Source of the DNA: Gimesia aquarii
GTDB lineage: Bacteria > Planctomycetota > Planctomycetia > Planctomycetales > Planctomycetaceae
Length of the DNA: 64,000 bases
Reading direction: 5' to 3'
Assembly: GCF_007748175.1 (NCBI RefSeq)
Contig: NZ_CP037422.1
Location: 6,965,952 to 7,029,951, forward strand
Shown: positions 56,121-64,000 of the stretch, piece by piece
Layout of the letters: each line of letters opens with the position of its first letter
Numbering within the stretch: position 1 is the first letter of the stretch
Position numbers and translations under genes: made by a program
The notes under the pieces: model-generated
The model's database searches: none
Told to the model about the DNA's origin: nothing
Seen by the model: the letters and a program-made list of their open reading frames with translations, nothing else

Positions 56121-58334
56121 ATGTCGTTCGGTCCTCAAGACTTTTCGAATCAACCTCTGCGTCTGCAAAAGCGAGCCGACCTGAGTATTCAACAGTTACA
56201 ATTCGGCGGCAAAAAATATTGGGGCATTAAAGACCCGATTTCATTGCAATATTATCAACTGCGAGATGAAGAATTTTTTATCCTTCAAATGCTGGACGGA
56301 ATTGCGTCATTTGAGACAGTTCGACGTGAATACGAACAACGATTTCGACCCCAGAAACTGGAAGCCGCACAACTACAGGGATTTTTATCACGACTGCATC
56401 AGGAAGGATTAATCGTTGCCGAAGCATTTGGGCAGGGTGAAATCCTGTTGGAACGTCGAAGCCAAAAACAGAAGCAAGCATTTCGCTCCCGATTTATGAA
56501 TCCCCTGGCAATTCGTTTTCGAGGTCTTGATCCTCATCGTTTTCTGAACTGGTTACAACCCTGGTCATCTATTTGCTTTTCGCCATTGTTTCTATTGTCT
56601 TCACTCGTATTAATGATTGCCGCATTGACATTAATTCTTACACAGCTCGAAGCAGTGATTGCACAACTTCCCGATTTTGCTACTTTTTTCGAAGCAAAAA
56701 ATCTGGTACTCCTTGGTCTCAGTCTGGCCTTTGTTAAAATACTGCACGAGTTAGGACACGCGATGGCCTGCAAACAATTTGGGGGCGAATGTCATGAGTT
56801 AGGAGTGATGTTGCTGGCATTTATTCCCTGCCTGTATGTCAATGTCAGCGATGCGTGGACGATGCCTAACAAGTGGCATCGTATCATTGTGAGTGCAGCT
56901 GGTATCTTTGTAGAACTAATCATTGCATCTATTTGTGTCTTCCTGTGGTGGTTCTCTTATCCGGGATTATTTCACTCACTCTGTCTGAATGTCGTTTTTA
57001 TCTGTTCGGTCAGTACTTTGTTACTGAATGGAAACCCTTTGTTACGATATGATGGTTATTATATTTTGCTGGACTTGCTGGAAGTGCCAAACTTGAGGCA
57101 AAGGGCACAAACGATTGTTTCCAATCGCCTGCATCACTGGTTTTTTGGCCACAAGGCCCCCACGCTACTGAAAGAGCCAACGCGTCAGCGAAGATTTTTG
57201 TTTTTCTACGGAATTGCTTCGGTTTTGTACCGTTGGTTTATTGTCATCGTGATTTTGTCGGTTTGTTACTATGTTCTGGAACCCTATGGACTGGAAATCA
57301 TCGCTCAGGCGCTAGGGGCTTTTATTTTGATGGGAATGTTGGTTGTGCCTTTGAAATCTGGTATTAAAGAAATCCAGACCTATTCTAAAGCAGGTCAAAT
57401 TCAGTGGCGACGTTTTACGGTACGTACGACACTGACACTGATTCTATTGGGCGGCTTGCTGTTCATACCTCTGCCTCATCGTATTACCACTCCCGCACTC
57501 ATTGAGTTGAAGGACGCAAAGCACGTCTATGTTACCGCGCCTGGTTTCCTGAAATCAGCAGTCACTCCACAAACCTCATTGCAGCAGGGTTCCCTGATCG
57601 CTGAATTGCAAAATGACCAGATTCAACAGGAAATACTCAAATTGACTGGTCAAATCAACGAGCAGCAAATTCGTATCGACACGCTGGGAAAACGTCAATT
57701 AGATGATCCGGAAGCTGCTCAGGAACTTCCAACTGCAACAGAACAACTGACCGATCTAGAAGATCAACTGCAACAACGCCTCACAGACTTCAAGCGACTT
57801 AGTCTCAGAGCCCCTATTACAGGTACTGTCATTCCAGCACCACCCAAATCGACTTCTCCCGAAGAAGGATCACTTCCCAACTGGTCAGGCTCGCCGCTGG
57901 ATCAGGAAAATCGAAATTGTTTCCTGGATCGAGGAACCTGGCTTTGTTCGATCGGCAACCCTGACCAACTTCAGGCGCGCCTGATTGTTGACCAGGAAGA
58001 TGTCGAGTTTATTCAATCAGGACAGTCCGTCCGGATTCTATTAGATGAATATCCTGGTCAACTTCTGAGAGGAACCATTCAGGAAATTGCAGAAATTGAC
58101 ACCAATGACTTACACTCAAATCTGATCCATCGTGAAGAAATTACGACAGAAGTCGACAATACAGGGAAAAGAAAACTGAGTAATACATCCTATCTGGCTC
58201 GGGTCACCCTGGATGCTTTTTCTGAGCGACCTCTGATTCACTCAGGAGGTCAGGCCAAAATTGCTGTTTCACCTGAATCGTTGGGGAAAAAAGCATATCG
58301 ACATCTGAGAAAAACCATTCGCCTGTTTCAGTAG
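56121..58334 (+). CDS. PqqD-like/M50 metalloprotease/HlyD fusion protein
   Basis: Multidomain inner-membrane protein of 737 aa. Residues about 15-100 resemble a PqqD-like winged domain (WGIKDPISLQYYQLRDEEFF, IASFETVRREYEQRF). From about 155 to 440 there are several membrane helices with an M50/site-2-protease core: zinc motif HELGH at 209-213 (ILHELGHAMACKQFGG) and the second-site motif GNPLLRYDGYY near 305-313. After a last helix (LTLILLGGLLFIPL) the rest (about 455-737) is a HlyD-type adaptor with coiled coil and lipoyl halves (VYVTAPGFLKSAV; LSLRAPITGTVIPAP). The combination is seen in planctomycete proteins; its job is not defined. The adjacent adaptor suggests a joint complex, perhaps peptide processing with export. 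This is inference. Confidence 0.82.
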   Translation: MSFGPQDFSNQPLRLQKRADLSIQQLQFGGKKYWGIKDPISLQYYQLRDEEFFILQMLDGIASFETVRREYEQRFRPQKLEAAQLQGFLSRLHQEGLIVAEAFGQGEILLERRSQKQKQAFRSRFMNPLAIRFRGLDPHRFLNWLQPWSSICFSPLFLLSSLVLMIAALTLILTQLEAVIAQLPDFATFFEAKNLVLLGLSLAFVKILHELGHAMACKQFGGECHELGVMLLAFIPCLYVNVSDAWTMPNKWHRIIVSAAGIFVELIIASICVFLWWFSYPGLFHSLCLNVVFICSVSTLLLNGNPLLRYDGYYILLDLLEVPNLRQRAQTIVSNRLHHWFFGHKAPTLLKEPTRQRRFLFFYGIASVLYRWFIVIVILSVCYYVLEPYGLEIIAQALGAFILMGMLVVPLKSGIKEIQTYSKAGQIQWRRFTVRTTLTLILLGGLLFIPLPHRITTPALIELKDAKHVYVTAPGFLKSAVTPQTSLQQGSLIAELQNDQIQQEILKLTGQINEQQIRIDTLGKRQLDDPEAAQELPTATEQLTDLEDQLQQRLTDFKRLSLRAPITGTVIPAPPKSTSPEEGSLPNWSGSPLDQENRNCFLDRGTWLCSIGNPDQLQARLIVDQEDVEFIQSGQSVRILLDEYPGQLLRGTIQEIAEIDTNDLHSNLIHREEITTEVDNTGKRKLSNTSYLARVTLDAFSERPLIHSGGQAKIAVSPESLGKKAYRHLRKTIRLFQ

Positions 58335-58502
58335 CTTTGACCAGAATGGCCATAAACGCCCTATTTTAACAGACATTCCTGACTCAAGATCGACATTTCC
58401 AGATTGACGCAGGATTGCTAAAATCCCCGGATTGACTGTAAAACAAGGTTGTTAAAACTAAATCTCGAAACAAGTAGAATCTGGCGGCAAGGAAGCTTCT
58501 CG

Positions 58503-59465
58503 ATGACCGATTCACAAACCGATTCCCTACCCACATTCAAGCTCGTTGTGCTCGCTGGTGGGGAATCAGCTGAGCGTACCATTAGCCTGCAAAGTGGAGA
58601 AAGCGTGGCACGTGCATTAACGTCTCGCGGACACCAGGTAAAAACAATTGATCCCTCTTTGATCGATCTCGAGCGCTATGACTGGACTAACTGTGATGCC
58701 GTCTTCATTGCCTTACATGGAACTTATGGAGAAGATGGCACCATTCAAGCGACTCTCGATCGATTGGGCGTCCCCTATTCTGGCTGCGATGCATCGACAT
58801 CCAAACTCGCCTTCAGTAAATCAGCTTCCAAAGAACGTTTTATTCAATGCAATGTGAATACTCCCTCTTATGTGTTGATCCATGAATCAGATAACGCACA
58901 ACGAATTGAGCAGCACGCACGAACGATGGGCTACCCATTGGTTGTAAAACCGGATGCGCAAGGTTCCAGCCTGGGAGTTACAATCGTACAGACTCCTGAA
59001 GAATTACCGCAAGCACTGACTCGCTGTTTTCACTACGACTCATTTGGAATTCTCGAGTCAGCCATCAAAGGCTCTGAATGGACTCTCAGTTTGGTCAATG
59101 ATCAGGTACTACCGCTGATTCAGATTCAGACCGCACGTGAATTTTTTGATTATGAAGCAAAATATCACGAAGACTCAACCGAATATCTGTTCGATTTCGA
59201 CTTCCCAACAAATGTGATTCAGGCAATTACCAAAACAGGTGTGAATGCCTGTGAAGCACTAGGGACAACTGGCATTGTCCGTGTCGATATGATCTTAGAT
59301 CGTTTTCAGCAACCCTGGGTACTTGAAATAAATACTATTCCTGGATTCACAAATCACTCCCTGGTTCCCAAAGCAGCAGCTAAAGCCGGCATTGATTTTG
59401 GCGAATTGTGCGAACGGGCTCTCATCCATTGCCTGACAAAAACAGCCGATAAGCCGCAAAATTGA
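58503..59465 (+). CDS. ddl: D-alanine:D-alanine ligase
   Basis: ATP-grasp ligase making the D-Ala-D-Ala dipeptide for peptidoglycan. From ATG at 58503 it is 320 aa, the usual size. Visible blocks are LVVLAGGESAERTISLQSG, the ligand region FIALHGTYGEDGTIQATLDRLGVPYSGC, PLVVKPDAQGSSLGV for ATP binding, GSEWTLSLVND, and the metal site VRVDMILDRFQQPWVLEINTIPGFTNHSLVPKAA. An earlier in-frame start (58449) has no family support. It is followed after 228 bp by an FtsQ-like gene, recalling the ddlB-ftsQ order of the dcw cluster. It implies that the host builds peptidoglycan, as now accepted for planctomycetes. Confidence 0.96.
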   Translation: MTDSQTDSLPTFKLVVLAGGESAERTISLQSGESVARALTSRGHQVKTIDPSLIDLERYDWTNCDAVFIALHGTYGEDGTIQATLDRLGVPYSGCDASTSKLAFSKSASKERFIQCNVNTPSYVLIHESDNAQRIEQHARTMGYPLVVKPDAQGSSLGVTIVQTPEELPQALTRCFHYDSFGILESAIKGSEWTLSLVNDQVLPLIQIQTAREFFDYEAKYHEDSTEYLFDFDFPTNVIQAITKTGVNACEALGTTGIVRVDMILDRFQQPWVLEINTIPGFTNHSLVPKAAAKAGIDFGELCERALIHCLTKTADKPQN

Positions 59466-59693
59466 CAAAATTTAACCAAGCGGCCTGTTTGGCACCACAA
59501 TATCAGCTTTTTTATAGAGCACTCCAACTCGACAAGCATCAGATTGCGATAATCATAAAGTAAGAACCAGTACCGTAATTGCTCCAGCGGAATTGAGTCA
59601 TGCATCCGGCCTAATAGTTTCTGCAACAGGATAAGAACCACATTACATTTAAAAGTACCTCGTTTAAATAGAGCCCGTAATCACAAAGAGCGT

Positions 59694-60683
59694 ATGAGCC
59701 GAAAAGCCCCCAAATCTAAAAAGCGACCTGTCAAAAAAAAGAAGGTCGAAGAAGTTATTGAAGAAGAGGAAGAATTTGAAGAAGAAAAAGCTTCTGCGCT
59801 GAGTCCTTCCTCACTGATTCAATTGCTTTTCCGACCTAAGGTTCTCGTATTTCTAGCAGTTATCGCCTCGGGTTTATTCTTTTTTCAGAAGCTCAAAAGC
59901 TACATCCCTGATCTGTCTCAGCGAGAAGAATACCAGATAGAAACAAAAAACCTTTCACTGATACCAGCTCCTCCACATTATGTTCCCATCGACATCGTCG
60001 ATCAGGTAATGGCACAAAATCGACTGCCCGATCAATTATCACTACTCGATAAAAACTTAGTACAAACAATCGCAGAAGCATTTCAGAAACACCCCTGGGT
60101 ACAGAACGTCGTCTCCGTTCGAAAGACCAATAACATAGAAATTGAAGTCTTATTTCGTAAACCGGCAGCGATGGTCGAGATCAAACAGAGTTTATATCCG
60201 GTTGACAATGAAGGCGTTTTGTTACCTCCCGAAGATTTTTCTGTTTCAGATGCCCGCCGATATCCGGTCATCACGGGAATTCGATCGATCCCAGAGGGGC
60301 CTGCTGGCACATCATGGGGAGACTTGACTGTCACTGGAGCCGCTCAGTTGGCAGAAGCACTCGGGCCTCATTGGAAAGAACTTGATATTGTTTCCATCGA
60401 AGCACCGCCACGAACGAGTGCGGAACTATCTCTAGATGATTTGATTTATCGTCTGATTACAACAGGTGGTTCTCAAATCGTCTGGGGCCGTTCACCGAAA
60501 AGTCAGCGACGAGGAGAGTTACGTGTCGATCAGAAAATCGGAAAGTTGGAAAAATATTATCGCGATTACGGTGGTTTTGATCGTCCGCACGGTCCCTATG
60601 AAATCGACATCCGGCATTGGCAGGAAATTTCCCGCCGCCCTCTCAAACAACAAAGCAGACACCGTAGTTTGATTCGTCGTTGA
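59694..60683 (+). CDS. FtsQ-like POTRA-domain cell envelope protein
   Basis: Single-pass inner-membrane protein of 329 aa. The cytoplasmic start is very charged (KKRPVKKKKVEEVIEEEEE). A transmembrane helix lies at about residues 50-67 (LVFLAVIASGLFFFQKL). A POTRA-like domain follows (about 90-160; QTIAEAFQKHPWVQNVVSVRK, IEIEVLFRKPAAMVEI) and then the FtsQ-type beta region (YPVDNEGVLLPPEDF, RYPVITGIRS, LGPHWKELDIVSIEA). FtsQ recruits divisome partners in other bacteria; planctomycetes generally lack FtsZ, so its function here may differ. It sits behind ddl, as in classical division clusters. It converges with the acyltransferase gene. The family call is by topology and context, with weak sequence identity expected. 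Confidence 0.75.
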   Translation: MSRKAPKSKKRPVKKKKVEEVIEEEEEFEEEKASALSPSSLIQLLFRPKVLVFLAVIASGLFFFQKLKSYIPDLSQREEYQIETKNLSLIPAPPHYVPIDIVDQVMAQNRLPDQLSLLDKNLVQTIAEAFQKHPWVQNVVSVRKTNNIEIEVLFRKPAAMVEIKQSLYPVDNEGVLLPPEDFSVSDARRYPVITGIRSIPEGPAGTSWGDLTVTGAAQLAEALGPHWKELDIVSIEAPPRTSAELSLDDLIYRLITTGGSQIVWGRSPKSQRRGELRVDQKIGKLEKYYRDYGGFDRPHGPYEIDIRHWQEISRRPLKQQSRHRSLIRR

Positions 60684-60759
60684 AGCGAATGAATCTGACA
60701 ACAGTAGCTTCGCGCTATCGCAGAGTAACACCTACTACAATCAAAAGCCTCTCGATATA

Positions 60760-61878
60760 TTACCCGTCCGAGCTACCTAAGCGATTACACGAGCGGACTT
60801 CCAAAACACGCTCTGTATCATTTTTTATGATATAGTTTGTTCTTAGCTTCAAAAAAGGAGACTCGATGAGCCTAAAACTCAAGTAGCCAATCGGCACCAT
60901 GAACAAAAATCCCAACACAGAATAACAAAGGGCGATATAGAAATTAGAGACAGGCATGATGTACCTGACCATAATTAAGATCAGAACTTTGTAGAAAAAA
61001 AAGTGTAGTAGATAGATCGAATAAGAATAGGTACCAATCAGAGCAATAAATCGGGAAAATCTACTGGTGGAATGCATAAAAGAATTATCGTACCAGGCAA
61101 TGAGTAATGCATATGTGAGGCCTTCGAATGTCGGCATAACGACCCAAACGAGTCGATTTGAGGGATAGGACGGATTGTTATGGAAACCTCCTGATTGATC
61201 AAAGTTCCAAAAAAATATCGAAAATGCGATGAAGCTACCAATTACTAAAATATGGCGTCCCATGATATAACCTCGCATTTGATACGCAATCATACCAAAG
61301 AGGAACTGATCGATTCTTCCAATGATTGTATAGTATGCAAACCTTTGAATTTGGCCGACCTCTTCATATAAGAAGAGTCGTAAAAGAATCGCAAAGCAAA
61401 TAGTAAATCCAAGAGAATAGTTTGATTTACGCGCTATATATAACAAAAAAGGTAGCAATAAATAGAAGTGAAACTCGATTGCAATTGACCAACCTCCATT
61501 AGGTAAGGTTGGTAAGATTAGTCCTTTAAGAATCTCAAGACAATAGAGATCAAAAGGAACACCGATTGAGTATTGGTGAATCCCAATGACTGTCACCACA
61601 AAAAATAATAATGGCGCAAGCCTTAAGAAACGATTCCACAAAAATGAAGCGTATTTTATTTTCTTTCCATCGAGTAGCTTCGCAAATAAATAACCACTCA
61701 AGGCCATGAACAATGAAACTCCGGTATGTCCCTCATTGATCAAAGAAAGTGGAAAGAATGAAGGAGTATAAGTGAAGGAAATCTCTTGGTGCATAAAGTG
61801 CCAGGAAAAGACCATAAAGATGGCGACAGCCCTGATATGATCTAGCCCTATATAATATTTTCCGGTTGATGACTTCAT
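60760..61878 (-). CDS. Acyltransferase family 3 membrane protein (OafA/YrhL-like)
   Basis: Integral membrane O-acyltransferase of 372 aa with about ten hydrophobic segments. The N-terminal block GLDHIRAVAIFMVFSWHFMHQE contains the conserved arginine and histidine of the family, and GHTGVSLFMALSGYLFAKLL follows. Family members acetylate polysaccharides, lipid A, peptidoglycan or antibiotics; the acceptor here is unknown. Base composition is visibly richer in A+T than neighbouring genes, with many TTT/ATA-type codons, which suggests a recent or foreign origin. No glycan genes adjoin it. It is convergent with the FtsQ-like gene. Confidence 0.88.
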   Translation of the reverse strand: MKSSTGKYYIGLDHIRAVAIFMVFSWHFMHQEISFTYTPSFFPLSLINEGHTGVSLFMALSGYLFAKLLDGKKIKYASFLWNRFLRLAPLLFFVVTVIGIHQYSIGVPFDLYCLEILKGLILPTLPNGGWSIAIEFHFYLLLPFLLYIARKSNYSLGFTICFAILLRLFLYEEVGQIQRFAYYTIIGRIDQFLFGMIAYQMRGYIMGRHILVIGSFIAFSIFFWNFDQSGGFHNNPSYPSNRLVWVVMPTFEGLTYALLIAWYDNSFMHSTSRFSRFIALIGTYSYSIYLLHFFFYKVLILIMVRYIMPVSNFYIALCYSVLGFLFMVPIGYLSFRLIESPFLKLRTNYIIKNDTERVLEVRSCNRLGSSDG

Positions 61879-62445
61879 AGCATTGGCTCAGCCGTTGGCA
61901 CTTATTCGCAAATATTTGTTTACACAAAAATAACTAATTTGAATATCAAATTTCTTTTAAAACGGTACTGCATATTGAAAGCAAGAAAAATGTGCCTGGT
62001 TAAGGCTCAAATCATTTTTTAGCCTCTATTCTGTACTATGGTAGTGTTTTTGAGGGCAAATTAGTTTGTTGCCAGTAATCAATACATCTTGACGACAGAG
62101 TTTTTGAAGCAAGCAAACGATCCATTTCCCGTTGATAATAAGACCATCGACAGCGCATTCGCAGGTGGTACAAAAGCCAATTAACCCAGCCCGATATGCT
62201 TGATTTTCCACTCTTTCACCTTGGGATAACTTGAATAAACAAGCAATCCAAGTTCTGATAGTAAGCATCCGTCAGTTTGTTGACTTCGAAAAAATACTGC
62301 CCTAGAATCATTAACTTAGCATTATTTAATAATTCAGCAATAATTAGAGAGAATCGAGTCTACGTCCCTGAATATCAGGCCGTTGATGAGCAACATTCTC
62401 GGTTCCTATTTCGCTCGCCAAATAAAACAAAGGGGAATGACAACG
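61879..62445. other. AT-rich intergenic region upstream of acs
   Basis: A 567-bp stretch between divergent genes. It has one doubtful small ORF (62026-62268, minus) and otherwise no recognised gene. The region just before acs carries an AGGGG ribosome site. The promoter of acs should lie around 62,300-62,400, but I cannot place boxes with confidence. Confidence 0.35.
62026..62268 (-). CDS. Doubtful small cysteine-rich ORF
   Basis: An 80-codon frame with five cysteines in its second half and one in the first, including CTTCEC. It begins with ATG but has no ribosome site, no recognised domain and no operon partner. It could be a degraded gene or chance. I record it because it is the only ORF in a 567-bp gap. 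Confidence 0.18.
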   Translation of the reverse strand: MLTIRTWIACLFKLSQGERVENQAYRAGLIGFCTTCECAVDGLIINGKWIVCLLQKLCRQDVLITGNKLICPQKHYHSTE

Positions 62446-64000
62446 ATGAGTGACCAGGCCAACGAAAACATAGAAAGCGTTCTTCACGAAACTCGCTCAT
62501 TTCCACCTCCGGCAGAGTTTGTAGAACAGGCAAATATCTCCAGTAAAGAACAGTACCTGGAACTTTGGAATCATGCCAAAGACGACCCCGTCAGCTTCTG
62601 GGGCGATCTGGCACAAGAACTGGAATGGTCACAGCCTTACGATCAAGTCATTGAGGGAGAAATGCCGGAAACAAAGTGGTTCACCGGTGGCAAAATCAAC
62701 GCCTCAGTGAATTGTATTGACCGTCACCTGGATAGTTGGCGAAAAAATAAAGCCGCCATCGTTTGGGAAGGTGAGCCAGGCGATACACGTGTCCTTCGCT
62801 ACCAAGACTTACATCGCGAAGTCTGCAAATTTGCAAATTGCTTGAAAAAGCTGGGCATTGAAACCGGTGATCGAGTGACATTATACATGCCAATGGTACC
62901 CGAACTTGCCATTGCGATGCTTGCCTGTTCGCGCATCGGAGCCACCCACTCCATTATCTTTGGTGGTTTCAGTGCAGACGCCATCGCTGATCGGAACAAT
63001 GACGCTCAGGCCAAACTCGTGATTACTTCAGATGGTGGCTGGCGTCGTGGCAAAAACATTCCGCTTAAAGAAGCCGTTGATCAGAGTCTGGAAAAATCAC
63101 CAAGTGTGGAGAAAGTCGTCGTCTACCGCCGTACTGGTTGCGAAGTCGACATGGTTCCTGATCGAGACTACTGGTGGCACGATCTGATGGATGGGGCTTC
63201 CGCTGAGTGTGATCCCGTTGAACTTGATAGCGAACACCCGCTCTTTATTCTTTATACTTCAGGAAGTACTGGTAAACCCAAGGGAGTACAACACTCCACC
63301 GGTGGTTATCTTTTGGGAACGAAGATGACCTCTAAATGGGTTTTTGATCTGAAAGAAGATGACACTTACTGGTGTACTGCCGATATTGGCTGGATTACTG
63401 GGCATAGCTATATTGTCTATGGACCTCTGGCGAACGGTGCCACAACTGTTATGTATGAGGGGGCTCCTAACTGGCCTGACGAAGGTCGCTTCTGGGAAAT
63501 CATTGAGAAATATCAGGTTAACATCTTTTACACCGCTCCCACTGCGATTCGTGCCTTTATCAAATGGGGCGATGAGTGGCCGAATAAGTACGATCTTTCC
63601 AGCTTGCGTCTTTTGGGAACCGTGGGTGAGCCAATCAACCCCGAAGCCTGGATGTGGTACCACACTGTTATCGGACAGGAGCGCTGCCCGATTGTTGATA
63701 CATGGTGGCAAACCGAAACTGGAGGGATCATGATGAGTCCCCTGCCGGGTGTGACAGCAACCAAACCCGGTAGCTGTACGACTCCTTTACCGGGCGTTGT
63801 CCCTGATATTGTCACTGCAGCTGGGGAAAGCCTGGGCGACAATCAGGGAGGTTTACTCGTAATGCGTCAACCATGGCCTCACATGTTACGCACATTATAC
63901 GGTGATCATGATCGTTTCAAAGAAGTTTACTTCAGCACTATTGAAGGCTGCTATCTGGCTGGCGATAGTGCACGACGTGATGAAGATGGCTACTACTGGA
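62446..64000 (+). CDS. acs: Acetyl-CoA synthetase, 5' part (truncated by window edge)
   Basis: AMP-forming acetate:CoA ligase, about 518 codons visible of an expected 640-660. The N-terminal ACS segment ([35 protein letters not shown]) precedes the adenylation core. Motifs seen: [36 protein letters not shown]-loop [34 protein letters not shown] and [10 protein letters not shown]. The C-terminal domain with the acetylatable lysine is beyond the right edge. The frame stays open to base 64000. ATG at 62446 follows AGGGG by ten bases; an ATG at 62437 lies too close to it. It could consume acetate, including acetate from acetaldehyde made by PhnX, although nothing links the two. Confidence 0.95.
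   Translation, partial: MSDQANENIESVLHETRSFPPPAEFVEQANISSKEQYLELWNHAKDDPVSFWGDLAQELEWSQPYDQVIEGEMPETKWFTGGKINASVNCIDRHLDSWRKNKAAIVWEGEPGDTRVLRYQDLHREVCKFANCLKKLGIETGDRVTLYMPMVPELAIAMLACSRIGATHSIIFGGFSADAIADRNNDAQAKLVITSDGGWRRGKNIPLKEAVDQSLEKSPSVEKVVVYRRTGCEVDMVPDRDYWWHDLMDGASAECDPVELDSEHPLFILYTSGSTGKPKGVQHSTGGYLLGTKMTSKWVFDLKEDDTYWCTADIGWITGHSYIVYGPLANGATTVMYEGAPNWPDEGRFWEIIEKYQVNIFYTAPTAIRAFIKWGDEWPNKYDLSSLRLLGTVGEPINPEAWMWYHTVIGQERCPIVDTWWQTETGGIMMSPLPGVTATKPGSCTTPLPGVVPDIVTAAGESLGDNQGGLLVMRQPWPHMLRTLYGDHDRFKEVYFSTIEGCYLAGDSARRDEDGYYW

Noticed and set aside
61890-61912. Sigma-54-like TTGGCAC sequence upstream of the acyltransferase
   Set aside because: The second element has wrong spacing (nine instead of ten bases between GG and GC) and lacks TTGC, and the orientation does not suit the neighbouring gene.
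63259-63711. 150-codon minus-strand ORF opposite acs
   Set aside because: Acetyl-CoA synthetase motifs read through the whole region on the plus strand.
1-64000. CRISPR arrays, tRNA, rRNA, insertion sequences, prophage
   Set aside because: No regularly spaced repeats, cloverleaf-like segments, transposase motifs or phage structural genes were seen on reading both strands; a dedicated RNA search was not possible.

Overview
The window looks like chromosomal DNA of a planctomycete. My best guess is a Gimesia/Planctomyces-type marine member, from gene content and moderate GC; this is inference, not a database match. Diagnostic content: two secreted dehydrogenases with PVC-type haem domains (TIGR02604/TIGR02603 type), a DUF1549/DUF1553 plus DUF1501 pair, two secreted sulfatases, a GspE-type ATPase with a membrane domain, a XylR-type AraC regulator, an M50/HlyD fusion, and the small basic PVC signature protein. 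I see no rRNA, tRNA, insertion sequence, prophage or CRISPR array.

Layout. 0.3-10.4 kb: PilT-like ATPase, SMP-30-like lactonase, large haem dehydrogenase, fumarase (fumC), phosphoesterase, secreted SPOR-like protein, XTP/dITP pyrophosphatase. 10.4-13 kb (minus): membrane-anchored GspE/PilB ATPase followed by a CvpA-like protein. 13.4-20.9 kb: two sulfatases, then the DUF1553-DUF1501 pair, a secreted polysaccharide/sulfate-ester catabolism flavour. 20.9-25.5 kb: nrdR, a sodium/solute symporter with a small membrane partner, the PVC signature protein and a GH3-family adenylating enzyme. 25.6-30.8 kb (minus): a secreted GH43/GH32-like propeller protein and a second large haem dehydrogenase with an added jelly-roll domain. 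31.1-31.7 kb: a GNAT acetyltransferase.

31.7-39.4 kb is the most coherent unit: a phosphonate catabolism cluster. A divergent XylR-type regulator faces a FAD oxidoreductase, an OPA-type transporter, a PhnZ-like HD-domain protein, phosphonoacetaldehyde hydrolase (phnX), 2-aminoethylphosphonate transaminase (phnW) and a zinc alcohol dehydrogenase. PhnW and PhnX form the hydrolytic route from 2-aminoethylphosphonate to acetaldehyde and phosphate. The PhnZ-like protein keeps the residues of an oxidative C-P cleaving enzyme, although no PhnY-like hydroxylase is present. The operon leader carries a 14-bp hairpin.

39.4-64 kb: a secreted gluzincin-type protein, obg with a small membrane protein, kdsD followed by a giant OstA/LptC-like envelope protein, a second secreted gluzincin, a pentahaem protein overlapping a secreted propeller protein, an unknown acidic protein, a Tat-exported NHL protein, a HlyD adaptor with a PqqD/M50/HlyD fusion, ddl followed by an FtsQ-like protein (a dcw-cluster remnant), an AT-rich acyltransferase, and the start of acetyl-CoA synthetase, which runs off the right edge.

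The best candidates for undescribed biology are the mixed hydrolytic/oxidative phosphonate operon with its leader hairpin, the adaptor plus M50-HlyD fusion pair, and the giant Lpt-like protein beside kdsD. All assignments come from reading the sequence; no similarity search was run.
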